Shown piece after piece: positions 1-8,760 of a stretch of DNA of 64,000 nucleotides. The stretch is from contig NZ_VMHP01000002.1 in NCBI RefSeq assembly GCF_008795985.1, positions 124,001-188,000 of the forward strand, read 5' to 3'. The notes beneath the pieces were generated by a model. That model was not told where the DNA came from, searched no databases, and saw only the letters and a program-made list of their open reading frames with translations. The stretch comes from Marinobacter halotolerans (GTDB lineage Bacteria; Pseudomonadota; Gammaproteobacteria; Pseudomonadales; Oleiphilaceae). Within the stretch, counting starts at the first letter, position 1. The number at the start of each line of letters is the position of its first letter. A program made the translations under genes and the position numbers.

Positions 1-574
1 TGTCGACCTTGTCCTGTAGGCGGTTGCGCTTGTAAAGCAGCTCGAAATACCGGTCTGGCGTGGGAAGGTTGACCTGTATTGCCGTGGTGCGGCCGTCCTC
101 ACTGATCAGCAGGTTGGGGTAGAGCGGGTTGTTCAGCAGCGCCTTGCGGGCCGTATCCGGCGGGACTTGGTCCTCATCAATGGTTTTGATCTCGGAGTCC
201 ACGGTGTCCAGTGTCAGGTCGGGACTGTGTAGCAGCGGGACGTTGAGGATGCTGTTTGTAGAACTCACGTTCTCCAGCGCGGCGAGCTCATTGCGTAGGG
301 ACCTCAGCAGGGCCAGGCCTTCCTTGCTGAACAGTTCCTGTTCCGGCGTGAAGGTGACAATCAGAAAATCATCGGAGCTGGTAAACCGACGATTTACCTG
401 GCGGTACTGCTCCAGCTCGCGGTCATCCTCCAGAACCAGTGATTCGGCTGAGGCGTCGAGGCGGAAATGATCCAGCCTCAGGCTGGCAATTACCAGCAAG
501 GCGCCAAACAGAAGCAGTGCCAGAACGGGATGGGGAAAAATCAGCCGGTCATAAAACGATCGAAGCCAGGACAT
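1..574 (-). CDS. RND/MMPL-family exporter, N-terminal part (cut by window edge)
   Basis: The first 191 codons of a minus-strand gene whose 3' part lies outside the window; the reading frame is open from ATG at 574 to base 1. It begins MSWLRSFYDRLIF, has one hydrophobic helix at about residues 12-31, then a large extracytoplasmic region that opens with an acidic stretch (ESLVLEDDRELEQY). This is the layout of the hydrophobe/amphiphile exporter branch of the RND superfamily (MMPL-like predicted exporters), which move lipids or hydrophobic compounds by proton exchange. It lies 52 bases downstream of the chemoreceptor gene on the same strand and may be co-transcribed with it. The substrate cannot be inferred, and the diagnostic transmembrane domains are outside the window. 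Confidence 0.75.
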   Translation of the reverse strand, partial: MSWLRSFYDRLIFPHPVLALLLFGALLVIASLRLDHFRLDASAESLVLEDDRELEQYRQVNRRFTSSDDFLIVTFTPEQELFSKEGLALLRSLRNELAALENVSSTNSILNVPLLHSPDLTLDTVDSEIKTIDEDQVPPDTARKALLNNPLYPNLLISEDGRTTAIQVNLPTPDRYFELLYKRNRLQDKVD

Positions 575-626
575 TACAAACAGCGCCTTTCACAACGGAA
601 GTGAAGGCAGAGTGTGCCACAAACTG

Positions 627-1847
627 TCAGTCGACGGTGACCCTGTTTGAGGCCTGTTCCAGGGAATCGATCAGCCGTTTCAGGCGCTGGCTCATCTCCG
701 CGCTTTCGGTAAGCTGGGTAACCATGCTTTGGGTGGTTTCGCGAATGCTCTGGACATTGGCCAGCACGTCGTCCGTGGCGCCCGTCTGGTCGGCCGACAC
801 GTCGGCGATTTCCTGGTTGGTTTGATCGATGCGTCCCACCACTGAGTTGATGGCGTCCAGGGATTTCCGCGCCTCGTCGGATTCCTCCACGCACTTTGTG
901 GCGTCGCCGGAGCTGGAGTTCATCTGATTCACCGCTCCTTCCATAGCTGACAGCAGGCGGTCGATGGTGCCCTGAATCTGCTCCGTGGAATCCTGCACCC
1001 GCTGGGCCAGTTTGCGTACTTCGTCTGCCACTACGGCAAAGCCCCGGCCGTGCTCGCCGGCCCGAGCAGCTTCTATGGCCGCATTCAGTGCTAGCAGATT
1101 GGTCTGTTCGGCAATGCCCTTGATTTCGGCAACGGCTTTACTGATTTCATGGCTGTTGGCCGCCAGTGCCTGCACGCTGTCGGCGGAACTCTGGATGGCG
1201 GTTGAGAGCCGGCGGATGGAATCGGCGCTGCGACTGACCCGGTCGCTGCCATCAATGGCGGTGGTTCTGGCTTCCCGGGACAGGGTTTTGGCGATGCCGG
1301 CCTGCTCTGCGATACCGCCAAAGCTCTGCAGCATGGTTTCGACCACCTCGGCGCTGCGGTCTGCGCCCGCCTGCTGGCGGCCGAGATCATCGCGGCGGGC
1401 TTCCGCTGCAGCCGTCAGTTCGTGCACCTCCCGGTGCAGGTGGTCGGTGGCCTCTTTCATGCTTTTGACCACGCCCATGGTGCGGTCCTGCATGGCGTTG
1501 AAGGCCTGGCCCATCTCGCCTATCTCGTCGGTAGAGTCAATCTGCGCGCGTTCACTCAGATTGCCTGACGCCTGCACTGACACCATGGTTTTCTTGAGGC
1601 GGACAACATGTCGCTCGATAAATGAAATCAGCAGCTGTGAGCAGGCCATTTCCAACGCCATCAGAGCAGCCACAACCAGGGCGAAGCCACCGGCGGTTTC
1701 GCTGAACAACTCTGAAAATGGCCGGTTGGTGAGCCCGGCTATGGTGTTCATGGCGTAGAGCACCAGCAGGCAGAGCACCACAAACACAACAATATTGAGT
1801 AGCCAGAACTTGTATTTAAGCCGGGCATTCCTGAGCAGTTGAAGCAT
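627..1847 (-). CDS. Methyl-accepting chemotaxis protein without periplasmic sensor domain
   Basis: 406 residues. Two transmembrane helices (about residues 12-34 and 52-75) are separated by a loop of only about 20 residues, so there is no room for a normal ligand-binding domain. A HAMP segment follows (around [17 protein letters not shown]), then a long coiled-coil signalling domain with the conserved hairpin tip [19 protein letters not shown] and the following [17 protein letters not shown]. Such receptors signal to CheA/CheW from the inner membrane. The short loop suggests sensing of membrane state, a cytoplasmic cue or a partner protein. No CheR-docking pentapeptide is seen at the C-terminus. 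The gene starts 8 bases after the lipA stop and precedes the RND exporter. Confidence 0.93.
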   Translation of the reverse strand: MLQLLRNARLKYKFWLLNIVVFVVLCLLVLYAMNTIAGLTNRPFSELFSETAGGFALVVAALMALEMACSQLLISFIERHVVRLKKTMVSVQASGNLSERAQIDSTDEIGEMGQAFNAMQDRTMGVVKSMKEATDHLHREVHELTAAAEARRDDLGRQQAGADRSAEVVETMLQSFGGIAEQAGIAKTLSREARTTAIDGSDRVSRSADSIRRLSTAIQSSADSVQALAANSHEISKAVAEIKGIAEQTNLLALNAAIEAARAGEHGRGFAVVADEVRKLAQRVQDSTEQIQGTIDRLLSAMEGAVNQMNSSSGDATKCVEESDEARKSLDAINSVVGRIDQTNQEIADVSADQTGATDDVLANVQSIRETTQSMVTQLTESAEMSQRLKRLIDSLEQASNRVTVD

Positions 1848-1855
1848 GGCTGATC

Positions 1856-2902
1856 TCAGTCAACGGCCTTTACAGGGATTTGCTGGGCGTTCGATGAAGC
1901 GGGGACTTCCGGTACCGCAAGGCCAAGATTGTTCTTTTCGAAAACGCGATCGGCGCGATAGCTGGAGCGCACCATGGGGCCGGAGGGCACTTCCATAAAG
2001 CCTTTTTCCAGGCCGATCTCACGGTAACGGTTGAAGGCTTCCGGGGTGACGTATTCCTCCACCGGCAGGTGGTTCTGGGTCGGTCGCAGGTATTGGCCCA
2101 GGGTCAGGATATCCACATCAATGGCCCGCAGGTCATCCATGGTTTGCAGGATCTCTTCCTCTGTTTCACCCAGGCCCAGCATCAGGCTGGTTTTGGTGAG
2201 CACGTCCGGCCGGTGCTTCTTGGCGTGGGCCAGCACGCTGAGGGTTTTTTCATAGCCTGCCCGTGGATCCCGGACACGAGAGGTCAGGCGTTTTACGGTC
2301 TCCACATTCTGAGCGAACACGTCCAGGCCCGAATCCACCACTTTCTCAACGTGCTCCATCACCGCATCGAAATCCGGCGTCAAAGCTTCAACCGCAACGT
2401 GCGGCGTGCGTTCCTTGATTGCGGATACGCAGGCAGCGTAATGGGCGGCGCCGCCGTCTTCCAGGTCGTCCCGGTCAACGGAGGTCAGCACGATGTATCT
2501 CAGGCCCATGAGCTCCACGGATTTGGCGGTATTTTCCGGTTCTTCCTGGTCCAGCCAGCCCTTGGGGTTGCCGGTATCCACCGCACAGAAACGGCAGGCA
2601 CGGGTGCAGACGGAGCCCATCACCATGATGGTGGCGGTTCCGTTGCTCCAGCATTCGCCGATATTGGGGCAATGGGATTCCTGGCAGACGGTGCTTAGGC
2701 GGTGCTCGCTGACGTTCTTGCGCACCGCTTCGTAGCGCTCGCCACCGGGCATGCGAGCCCGCAGCCAGGAAGGTTTGCGCTGGGTCTTGGTGTCGATGAT
2801 GCCCGAGCCCGAGCGCTTGATTCCGTCCTTGATGGCGGAAAAGCCATGTTCATTGCGGAATTTCGAACCGCTGGTGACGCGGGGCTTTGCGCTGTCGCTC
2901 AT
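1856..2902 (-). CDS. lipA: Lipoyl synthase
   Basis: Radical SAM enzyme that inserts two sulfurs into protein-bound octanoyl groups to make lipoate for 2-oxoacid dehydrogenases and the glycine cleavage system. 348 residues from ATG at 2902. The auxiliary cluster motif C-x4-C-x5-C is at C73, C78 and C84; the radical SAM motif C-x3-C-x2-C is at C99, C103 and C106; the C-terminal RSSY that supplies the serine ligand is present. The frame is open upstream to 3022, but those 40 residues do not look like LipA, and the ATG at 2902 aligns with the usual N-terminus. The normal partner lipB is not adjacent here; the gene sits between metY and a chemoreceptor. Confidence 0.97.
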   Translation of the reverse strand: MSDSAKPRVTSGSKFRNEHGFSAIKDGIKRSGSGIIDTKTQRKPSWLRARMPGGERYEAVRKNVSEHRLSTVCQESHCPNIGECWSNGTATIMVMGSVCTRACRFCAVDTGNPKGWLDQEEPENTAKSVELMGLRYIVLTSVDRDDLEDGGAAHYAACVSAIKERTPHVAVEALTPDFDAVMEHVEKVVDSGLDVFAQNVETVKRLTSRVRDPRAGYEKTLSVLAHAKKHRPDVLTKTSLMLGLGETEEEILQTMDDLRAIDVDILTLGQYLRPTQNHLPVEEYVTPEAFNRYREIGLEKGFMEVPSGPMVRSSYRADRVFEKNNLGLAVPEVPASSNAQQIPVKAVD

Positions 2903-3053
2903 TGCAGTGGGACTCTCTATCGATCGGGCAAGTTCAGGAAAGTAAAGCCTATGGTTAAAAGGGTAATCCGGCGCCGGGATTGTTACAAGGCAGATAGGGA
3001 TAATCACGGGGGCGCCGGGCACGACCTTAGTCGCACCCGGGTTTTCGTTCGCT

Positions 3054-4331
3054 TCAGGCCGTGGCTTTATTCAGCGCCTGGCTAATGTCGGCGATGATGT
3101 CGTCCACATGCTCGATGCCAATGGACAAACGCACTAGGTCTTCACTAACGCCCGCGCTTTTAAGCTCTTCGGGATTGAGCTGGCGGTGGGTCGTGGTGGC
3201 CGGGTGGCAAGCCAGGGATTTGGCATCGCCGATATTGACCAAACGGTAGATCAGCTCCAGCGCATCAATAAACTTCGCGCCGGCTTCCAGGCCGCCCTTG
3301 ATACCGAAACTCAGAATGCCGGACGCCTTGCCACCGCATATCTTGTCGCAGGTGGCTTTGTAGGGGCTGCCGGGCAGGGCGGCGTAATTGACCCATTCCA
3401 CCGAGGGATGGCTGTGCAGGAACTGAGCGACCTTCTCTGCATTTTCACAGTGCCTTTCCATTCTCAGGGCCAGGGTTTCCAGCCCCTGCATGATCAGGAA
3501 AGCATTGAACGGGGACAGAGCTGCACCCGTGTTGCGCAGCGGAACCACGCGACACCGGCCGATGAAGGCAGCTTCACCGAGCGCTTCGGTGTAGACCACG
3601 CCGTGGTAGGAGGGGTCTGGCTCGTTCAGCATGGGGAATTTGGCAGCGTTGGCTTTCCAGTCGAACTTGCCGGAATCCACCACAACGCCAGCCACCGTGG
3701 TGCCGTGACCGCCGATGTACTTGGTGAGTGAGTGAACCACGATATCCGCACCGTGTTCGATGGGGCGACACAGGAAAGGCGTACCCACGGTGTTGTCAAC
3801 GATCAACGGAACGCCATGCCTGTGGGCAATCTCGGCCCAGCGCTGGATATCCACCACGTTCCCCGCAGGATTGCCGATGGACTCGCAGAACAGGGCCCGG
3901 GTGTTGTCATCAATGGCTTTTTCCACCGCGTCGAAATCATCATGGCGCACCATCCGGCAGTCGATGCCCTGGTTCGGCAGCGAGTGGGCAAAGAGGTTGT
4001 AGGTGCCGCCATAGAGCTGGCCGGTGCTGACGATGTTGTTGCCCACTTTGCAGATGGTCTGCAGGGAATAAAGGATGGCCGCCATACCCGAGGCTACGGC
4101 AAGGGCTCCTACGCCGCCTTCGAGCTGCGCCATGCGCTCTTCCAGCACCGCATTCGTGGGGTTCATGATGCGGGTGTAGATATTGCCCTGCACCTTAAGG
4201 TCGAACAGGTCCGCACCATGCTGGGTGTCGTCGAAGGTGTAGGACGTGGTCTGGTAGATTGGGGTGGTTGCCGCATTGGTGGCCGGATCGCCGTTAAATC
4301 CGGCGTGAAGGGCGATAGTCTCTGGTTTCAT
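3054..4331 (-). CDS. metY: O-acetylhomoserine sulfhydrylase (aminocarboxypropyltransferase)
   Basis: PLP enzyme of the Cys/Met metabolism family, 425 residues from ATG at 4331. It makes homocysteine from O-acetylhomoserine (or O-succinylhomoserine) and sulfide, the direct sulfhydrylation route to methionine. The PLP lysine lies in [11 protein letters not shown] (K204), with the family features SGMAAI near residue 81 and [12 protein letters not shown] near 179. Length and sequence fit MetY rather than MetB/MetC, which are about 40 residues shorter. It is transcribed alone, with its own upstream region of about 90 bases that holds a perfect palindrome (4366-4381). The homoserine dehydrogenase gene begins at the far end of this window. 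Confidence 0.93.
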   Translation of the reverse strand: MKPETIALHAGFNGDPATNAATTPIYQTTSYTFDDTQHGADLFDLKVQGNIYTRIMNPTNAVLEERMAQLEGGVGALAVASGMAAILYSLQTICKVGNNIVSTGQLYGGTYNLFAHSLPNQGIDCRMVRHDDFDAVEKAIDDNTRALFCESIGNPAGNVVDIQRWAEIAHRHGVPLIVDNTVGTPFLCRPIEHGADIVVHSLTKYIGGHGTTVAGVVVDSGKFDWKANAAKFPMLNEPDPSYHGVVYTEALGEAAFIGRCRVVPLRNTGAALSPFNAFLIMQGLETLALRMERHCENAEKVAQFLHSHPSVEWVNYAALPGSPYKATCDKICGGKASGILSFGIKGGLEAGAKFIDALELIYRLVNIGDAKSLACHPATTTHRQLNPEELKSAGVSEDLVRLSIGIEHVDDIIADISQALNKATA

Positions 4332-4365
4332 TGTTCTGGTCCCTGCGAAAACGGATGAGTGAAAC

Positions 4366-4381
4366 AATTCCGACCGGAATT
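4366..4381. promoter_or_regulatory. Perfect 16-base palindrome in the metY upstream region
   Basis: AATTCCG-AC-CGGAATT: 7-base perfect arms with a 2-base centre, 35 bases upstream of the metY start. On the minus strand a CATAAT (-10-like) overlaps its upstream edge, so a bound protein would block transcription initiation. The sequence does not match the MetJ box; a MetR-like TGAA-N5-TTC(C) partly overlaps it at 4360-4371. Regulator unknown. Confidence 0.45.
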
Positions 4382-4419
4382 ATGGCATGACAGCACAGTC
4401 TTCGCAGTTTTCCGGGATC

Positions 4420-4452
4420 AAAAAAAACCTGACTCTTTCGAGCCAGGTTTTT
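4420..4452 (-). terminator. Rho-independent terminator of tRNA-Met
   Basis: On the minus strand, AACCTGGCTC pairs with GAGTCAGGTT (one G-T pair) across a GAAA loop and is followed by a run of seven to eight T. It begins just downstream of the tRNA CCA end and stands before the metY promoter region, so the tRNA and metY are separate transcripts. The A-rich other flank could also support termination on the plus strand. Confidence 0.9.
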
Positions 4453-4458
4453 GAATAC

Positions 4459-4535
4459 TGGTAGCAAGGGGCGGAGTCGAACCGCCGACCCCGGCATTAT
4501 GAGTGCCGTGCTCTAACCAACTGAGCTACCTTGCC
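4459..4535 (-). tRNA. tRNA-Met (CAT), elongator type
   Basis: 77 bases including an encoded CCA. Acceptor stem GGCAAGG pairs with CCTTGCT; D-loop TAGCTCAGTTGGTTAGAGCA; anticodon loop CTCATAA with anticodon CAT; T-loop GGTTCGACTCC. The G-T first pair and the overall resemblance to Escherichia coli metT argue for elongator methionine tRNA rather than initiator tRNA (which lacks a first base pair) or tRNA-Ile2 (which begins GGCCCCT). The CAT anticodon alone cannot exclude tRNA-Ile2. Confidence 0.95.
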
Positions 4536-4562
4536 ATCGCTCCACCAATGGGAGCGGCGCGT

Positions 4563-4591
4563 ATATTATGGTTGGGGCTTGTAAGTGTCAA
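4563..4591 (-). promoter_or_regulatory. Promoter of tRNA-Met
   Basis: On the minus strand a perfect TTGACA (4586-4591) is separated by 17 bases from TAATAT (4563-4568). The next bases, ACGCGCCGC, form a GC-rich discriminator as in stable-RNA promoters under stringent control. Transcription would start near 4556, giving a leader of about 20 bases. Confidence 0.8.
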
Positions 4592-4617
4592 GAGCCTGAC
4601 TGTTTTTCGACTCAATC

Positions 4618-4660
4618 AAGAATGATTATTGTTTACGCTTCATAGTATTTTCATTAGAAT
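4618..4660 (+). promoter_or_regulatory. Fur-box-like operator and promoter of fhuF
   Basis: Bases 4618-4636 match the 19-base Fur consensus GATAATGATAATCATTATC at 12 of 19 positions, centred on AATGATTATT. The site overlaps a likely -35 (TTTACG, 4632-4637), followed after 17 bases by TAGAAT (4655-4660). Iron-bound Fur would therefore repress the downstream siderophore-iron reductase. The position and the gene function support each other; the match itself is moderate. Confidence 0.6.
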
Positions 4661-4689
4661 AGCGCGGTCATTCAGCGGGACACGAACCT

Positions 4690-5460
4690 ATGACCATTCG
4701 CGCCCTTGCCCCCCTGTTTGTGGGGGACTTCGAACACTACCGGCACGTTCTTGTACTGCCGGACGATCGGCGGCCGGGTATCCCGGCCAGCGAGCTGATT
4801 ACCTGTGATGGCCTGACCTGGCTGTTGGAGCAGTACGGTCGTCATCAGCCCGGCGAGGACCGGCGGGCGCTGGTGTCCCAGTGGTCGCGGTTCTATTTCG
4901 TGAAACTGATTGTGCCCACGGTCGCCGCGAACCTGGTCCTGGGGCACGAATTGCCGGTGGCGATCGACCGCCTCGAGGTCATTCTCAGCGACGACGGCCT
5001 GCCGGAAGCCTTCCGCCTACCCCACGAGGGCAAACCGTTCGCCCGCAAGCCTGAGGGGCCTTTCGAGCGCTTTGAGGCGCTGCTGGAAGGCAACCTGGCG
5101 CCAATGGTGGAGGGCTGGCACCATCAGGTCAGGTTGTCCAGAAAGGTGTTATGGAACAATGCGGCCAATTATCTGGAGTGGCTGATTGGCGCTATGGCCG
5201 GGCTGGGTGTGCCAACGGCAATGCTGGCGGATGGTAAGCGTCTTGTCGAGTGGGAGCGTCGTCCCGACGGGCATCGCAACCCCATGTATAGCCCGGTGCG
5301 TTACGTAGAGCGCGAGCGCGGTCCGTCGCCGCTGCGTCAGCGGCGCCAATGCTGCATCCGGTATCGTCTGCCGGATCTGGCGCTTTGCGAGAACTGCCCT
5401 CACATTGACCGGCCGCCGAAAGGCGCGCGCCTGCCGGAAAGCCTGATTCAACGCTGCTGA
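4690..5460 (+). CDS. fhuF: Siderophore-iron reductase FhuF family
   Basis: 256 residues. The C-terminus carries the FhuF [2Fe-2S] signature C-C-x10-C-x2-C (C221, C222, C233, C236), an unusual cluster motif specific to this family. FhuF reduces ferric iron bound to hydroxamate or similar siderophores in the cytoplasm so that the metal is released. The remaining protein is soluble, with no signal or membrane helix. A Fur-like operator precedes it. It converges on, and overlaps by 13 bases, the phosphopantetheinyl transferase gene. No siderophore receptor or ABC uptake genes are in the window. Confidence 0.9.
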   Translation: MTIRALAPLFVGDFEHYRHVLVLPDDRRPGIPASELITCDGLTWLLEQYGRHQPGEDRRALVSQWSRFYFVKLIVPTVAANLVLGHELPVAIDRLEVILSDDGLPEAFRLPHEGKPFARKPEGPFERFEALLEGNLAPMVEGWHHQVRLSRKVLWNNAANYLEWLIGAMAGLGVPTAMLADGKRLVEWERRPDGHRNPMYSPVRYVERERGPSPLRQRRQCCIRYRLPDLALCENCPHIDRPPKGARLPESLIQRC

Positions 5461-6176
5461 TCAGCGGGCACCGCCACCAGGCTTATTGCATGGTCGTTTT
5501 CAACGACAAACTGGGCGTCGATTTCGCGGCCTGCAGGCCATTGCGCCGATAGTTCGGTCAGCAGCCTTAGTCGCCCAGTGCCATCCTCAGTTTGTGAAAC
5601 CAGCTCTGCGTCCTGGAAATAGAAACGCTGACCAGTCAGCGGATAGAGCGCCTTAAAAAGACTCTCTTTCATGGAAAAAACGAGGGTGACCAGCCAACCT
5701 GCGTGTTCGTCCAGTTCGACCTGGAATCGCTTCTGCTCTGCAGGTGTGAGGATCTTTCGAGCCAGTGCGGTTGCGCGTCGGTCAGAGAGAAGGGTTTCGG
5801 CATCCAGGCCAAGCCCGGCGAAGTGCGGCTTCGGGCCGGCTACAGCCGCAGCCCAGCCCTGGGTGTGGGTTATAGAGCCGACACAACCGTCTGGCCATAT
5901 GGGCGCGCCATCGTCGCCGCGAGCGGGGGTCACCGAATTGCCGGTTGTCGCCAGCAGGCACTGACGCGCACACAGGCGGCCGGCAAGATATTCCGCCTGG
6001 CGCTTTTCGACGGCCCCGGTGATTGAGAGGGGCGGGGTGATATCACAGCGCCGAAAGTCGTCAGGTCTGAGCCCGGCCGATTCGAAGCTCAGGCTGACCA
6101 TGGTCAGCCCCGTTGGCTGCTGCGTCCATGGCCATTGATCAACTGGTGTGCCGCAGCAGGAGGGCAGGAAAGTCAC
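5448..6176 (-). CDS. EntD-like 4'-phosphopantetheinyl transferase
   Basis: 242 residues, starting at GTG 6176 with GGAG about 10 bases upstream. EntD-type enzymes move phosphopantetheine from CoA onto carrier domains of non-ribosomal peptide synthetases or other carrier proteins. Family motifs are present: GSITHT (around residue 99), GLDAE (the Mg-binding Asp and Glu) and FSMKESLFKAL. No synthetase is nearby. It could serve a siderophore NRPS elsewhere, in line with fhuF next door, or act as the cell's general Sfp-type transferase for fatty acid or polyketide carriers. It lies 21 bases after ychF on the same strand and may be the last gene of that transcript. Confidence 0.9.
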   Translation of the reverse strand: MTFLPSCCGTPVDQWPWTQQPTGLTMVSLSFESAGLRPDDFRRCDITPPLSITGAVEKRQAEYLAGRLCARQCLLATTGNSVTPARGDDGAPIWPDGCVGSITHTQGWAAAVAGPKPHFAGLGLDAETLLSDRRATALARKILTPAEQKRFQVELDEHAGWLVTLVFSMKESLFKALYPLTGQRFYFQDAELVSQTEDGTGRLRLLTELSAQWPAGREIDAQFVVENDHAISLVAVPADQQR

Positions 6177-6197
6177 CGTCCGATCACTCCCGCCGGA

Positions 6198-7289
6198 TCA
6201 GACGTTAAACCGGAAGTGGATTACGTCGCCGTCCTGCACGATGTATTCCTTACCTTCCAGGCGCCATTTTCCGGCATCCTTGGCACCGGCTTCGCCGTTG
6301 TACTTGACGAAATCGTCGTAGCTCACCACTTCAGCGCGGATGAAGCCGCGTTCAAAGTCGGTATGAATTACGCCGGCGGCCTGGGGCGCTGTTGCGCCCA
6401 CTTTTACGGTCCAGGCCCGGACTTCCTTAACGCCGGCGGTAAAGTAGGTCTGCAGGTTCAGCAGGCCGTAGCCGCCACGAATCACCCGGTCCAGGCCGGG
6501 CTCGTCCATGCCCATTTCGTCCAGGAACATGGATTTCTCATCGTCTTCCAGTTCCGAGATCTCGGCTTCTATCTTGTTGCAGATGGGCACAACCACTGCG
6601 TTCTCGGATTCCGCGATCTGCTTTACGGTATCCAGGTGAGGGTTATTCTCGAACCCATCTTCGCTGACGTTGGCAATGTACATGGTGGGCTTGACGGTCA
6701 GCAGGCAGAGCTCACGGATCAGCGCCATTTTCTCTTTATCCAGATTCATGCTGCGAACGGGTTTGCCCTCATTCAGCACGGGAAGCAGGGTGTCGAAGAC
6801 TTCCAGCTGGGCTTTGGCTTCCTTGTCACCGCTTTTTGCCACACGCTGTACCCGTTTGATGGCTTTCTCCACGGTTTCCAGATCAGCCAGCGCCAGCTCT
6901 GTGTTGATGATTTCGATGTCCGAGGCCGGGTCAATCTTGTTGGCGACGTGAATGACGTTGTCATCTTCAAAGCAGCGCACCACATGGGCAATGGCGTCAG
7001 TCTGGCGGATGTTGGCCAGAAACTGGTTGCCCAGGCCCTCACCTTTCGAGGCACCTTCCACCAGGCCGGCGATATCCACAAATTCCATGGTGGTCGCCAC
7101 CACCTTTTCCGGCTTCACGATTTCGGCGAGCTTGTTCAGGCGGGGGTCGGGCATGGCCACGACGCCAGCGTTGGGCTCGATGGTGCAGAAGGGAAAGTTT
7201 TCCGCGCCAATGCCGGATTTGGTCAGCGCGTTGAACAGGGTGGATTTGCCCACGTTGGGCAGGCCTACGATGCCGCAGTTAAATCCCAT
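6198..7289 (-). CDS. ychF: Redox-regulated ATPase YchF (OLA1 family)
   Basis: 363 residues, the normal length. A P-loop GLPNVGKST (residues 9-17) is followed by the [20 protein letters not shown] switch region, the NKIE-type specificity segment and a C-terminal TGS domain. YchF is an Obg-related ATPase that binds ribosomes and affects the oxidative stress response and leaderless mRNA translation. It lies just downstream of pth, the usual gammaproteobacterial order. Confidence 0.97.
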   Translation of the reverse strand: MGFNCGIVGLPNVGKSTLFNALTKSGIGAENFPFCTIEPNAGVVAMPDPRLNKLAEIVKPEKVVATTMEFVDIAGLVEGASKGEGLGNQFLANIRQTDAIAHVVRCFEDDNVIHVANKIDPASDIEIINTELALADLETVEKAIKRVQRVAKSGDKEAKAQLEVFDTLLPVLNEGKPVRSMNLDKEKMALIRELCLLTVKPTMYIANVSEDGFENNPHLDTVKQIAESENAVVVPICNKIEAEISELEDDEKSMFLDEMGMDEPGLDRVIRGGYGLLNLQTYFTAGVKEVRAWTVKVGATAPQAAGVIHTDFERGFIRAEVVSYDDFVKYNGEAGAKDAGKWRLEGKEYIVQDGDVIHFRFNV

Positions 7290-7324
7290 GGAGTGCCTCT
7301 GCTGGGTGTGAAAATTTGGCCGGA

Positions 7325-7912
7325 TTATACCGGTTTGAAGCTGTGCAAGCGATTCATGGCGGCGGGAAGTTTGCCGCTGGCAGCGTCCGGGAGTACACGA
7401 ATAATCTCGTCGATGACCGCATTCAGCTCTTCGGTTTCCTGCTTGCCCAGGCGCCCGAGCACGTAACCGGTCACCTTGCGGCTGTCGCCAGGGTGGCCGA
7501 TGCCGACCCGAAGCCTCAGGAATTCGTTAGTGCCCAGATGGGCGATGGTGTCCCGCAGACCGTTGTGGCCGCCGTGGCCGCCGCCTTTCTTGAACCTGGC
7601 GGTACCCGGGGGGATGTCTAGTTCGTCGTGGGCAACCAGAATCTGATGGGGTTCGATCTTGAAAAAATCGGCCAGCGCTTTGACAGAAAGCCCGCTGCGA
7701 TTCATAAACGTGGAAGGGTTCAGCAGGTGCAGGTCAAGACCGTGCCACTGAAGCCGGGCGTAGAGCCCGTGATATTTCTTTTCGGGGCGGAGCGTCTGGC
7801 CCGCTTCACGGGCCAGAGCTTCAACGAAAAGGGCACCGGCGTTATGGCGGGTATTTTCATAGTCCGGGCCGGGATTCCCCAGCCCAACAACCATGACGAT
7901 ATCCTGATCCAT
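7325..7912 (-). CDS. pth: Peptidyl-tRNA hydrolase
   Basis: 195 residues. Cleaves peptidyl-tRNA that has dropped off the ribosome. Catalytic and binding residues are visible: N20 and H23 in ENTRHNAG, the Asp in [11 protein letters not shown], and the [12 protein letters not shown] loop that contacts the substrate. Conserved neighbours rplY upstream and ychF downstream, all on the minus strand with short spacers, indicate one translation-related transcription unit. Confidence 0.97.
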   Translation of the reverse strand: MDQDIVMVVGLGNPGPDYENTRHNAGALFVEALAREAGQTLRPEKKYHGLYARLQWHGLDLHLLNPSTFMNRSGLSVKALADFFKIEPHQILVAHDELDIPPGTARFKKGGGHGGHNGLRDTIAHLGTNEFLRLRVGIGHPGDSRKVTGYVLGRLGKQETEELNAVIDEIIRVLPDAASGKLPAAMNRLHSFKPV

Positions 7913-7942
7913 CTGCCGGTGCCCTCGTCAGTCCAGGAGTGA

Positions 7943-8596
7943 TTACTCCTTGTCTTCGCCTTCTTCACCTTCTTCGCCGCCTTCACCTTCTTCGGTGTCG
8001 TCGACTTTGGCTGCGCGCGGCTTGTGGATTGCAACCACTGGCAGGTCGTGATCTTCACCCTGGATCAGGGCAGCGATACGAACACCTTTTGTCAGCTTCA
8101 GATCGCTCAGGTGAACTACCTGGTCCATTTCCACTCCGCTCATATCAACTTCAATGAACTCGGGCAGATTCTGGGGCAGACAGATCACTTCCACTTCGTT
8201 GATCTGGTGGTGTGCAACGCCGCCATGCAGCTTGATAGCCGGTGCGGTATCTTCATTGATGAAGTGCAGCGGTACGTTGACGTGGATCTCGTGATCCTTG
8301 TCGACGCGAAGGAAGTCAGCGTGGGTCAGCAGGGCCTTGTAGGGGTGGCGCTGCAGATCCTTCAAAATAACGCTTTCTTTCTTGCCGTCCAGCTCAATGG
8401 TCAGAACGTGGGAGAAGAAGGCTTCGTTTTCCAGTGCCTTCTTCAGCTCGTTGTGCCAGATCGAGATGCTGGTGGCATCCTTGTTCCCGCCATAAATGAT
8501 GGCCGGAATCTTCTTCTCCTCACGACGCAGGCGGCGGCTCGCACCTCTCCCCTGATCGCCACGAGGAAATGCTTCGATTACAAATTCCTGAGACAT
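7943..8596 (-). CDS. rplY: Ribosomal protein L25/Ctc (long form)
   Basis: 217 residues from ATG 8596, which has GAGG 9 bases upstream; the in-frame ATG at 8617 is less likely. The N-terminal 5S rRNA-binding L25 domain is followed by a beta-rich TL5/CTC domain, so this is the long general-stress form rather than the 94-residue E. coli protein. The C-terminus is an unstructured, strongly acidic tail rich in Glu and Gly (after residue about 198), common in marine relatives. It binds 5S rRNA in the central protuberance of the large subunit. Two terminator-like hairpins separate it from prs. Confidence 0.95.
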   Translation of the reverse strand: MSQEFVIEAFPRGDQGRGASRRLRREEKKIPAIIYGGNKDATSISIWHNELKKALENEAFFSHVLTIELDGKKESVILKDLQRHPYKALLTHADFLRVDKDHEIHVNVPLHFINEDTAPAIKLHGGVAHHQINEVEVICLPQNLPEFIEVDMSGVEMDQVVHLSDLKLTKGVRIAALIQGEDHDLPVVAIHKPRAAKVDDTEEGEGGEEGEEGEDKE

Positions 8597-8663
8597 GGTA
8601 TTAACCTCAATCGTCACCTGAAGGGCCCGCGACCAGGCGTGAAATCAGGTGATGTTTCTGAAA

Positions 8664-8713
8664 AGCCGGTTTTCCGGCTGACTAAAAGAGACGGGAGCCT
8701 ATTGAGGCTCCCG
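8664..8713 (-). terminator. Tandem hairpins between prs and rplY
   Basis: On the minus strand, reading from prs toward rplY, a 9-bp perfect stem (8692-8700 with 8705-8713, 4-base loop) is followed by TCTCTTTTAG, and then a second 6-bp stem (8664-8669 with 8674-8679, loop AAAA) followed by TTTTC. Both look like weak or partial terminators. They would lower read-through from the prs transcript into rplY or act as an rplY leader. Confidence 0.6.
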
Positions 8714-8760
8714 ACCCGGTAACTGCTTGTTCTGACTGCCTTAAAACAGAATCCGGCAGG

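Noticed and set aside
6135..7466. Long plus-strand open frame opposite ychF (443 codons), and similar ones opposite prfA (14360-15616), MCP (985-1758) and rplY (8024-8722)
   Set aside because: They mirror strongly conserved genes on the other strand, have no ribosome site or recognisable domain, and arise because rare stop codons in GC-rich coding sequence leave the antisense frame open.
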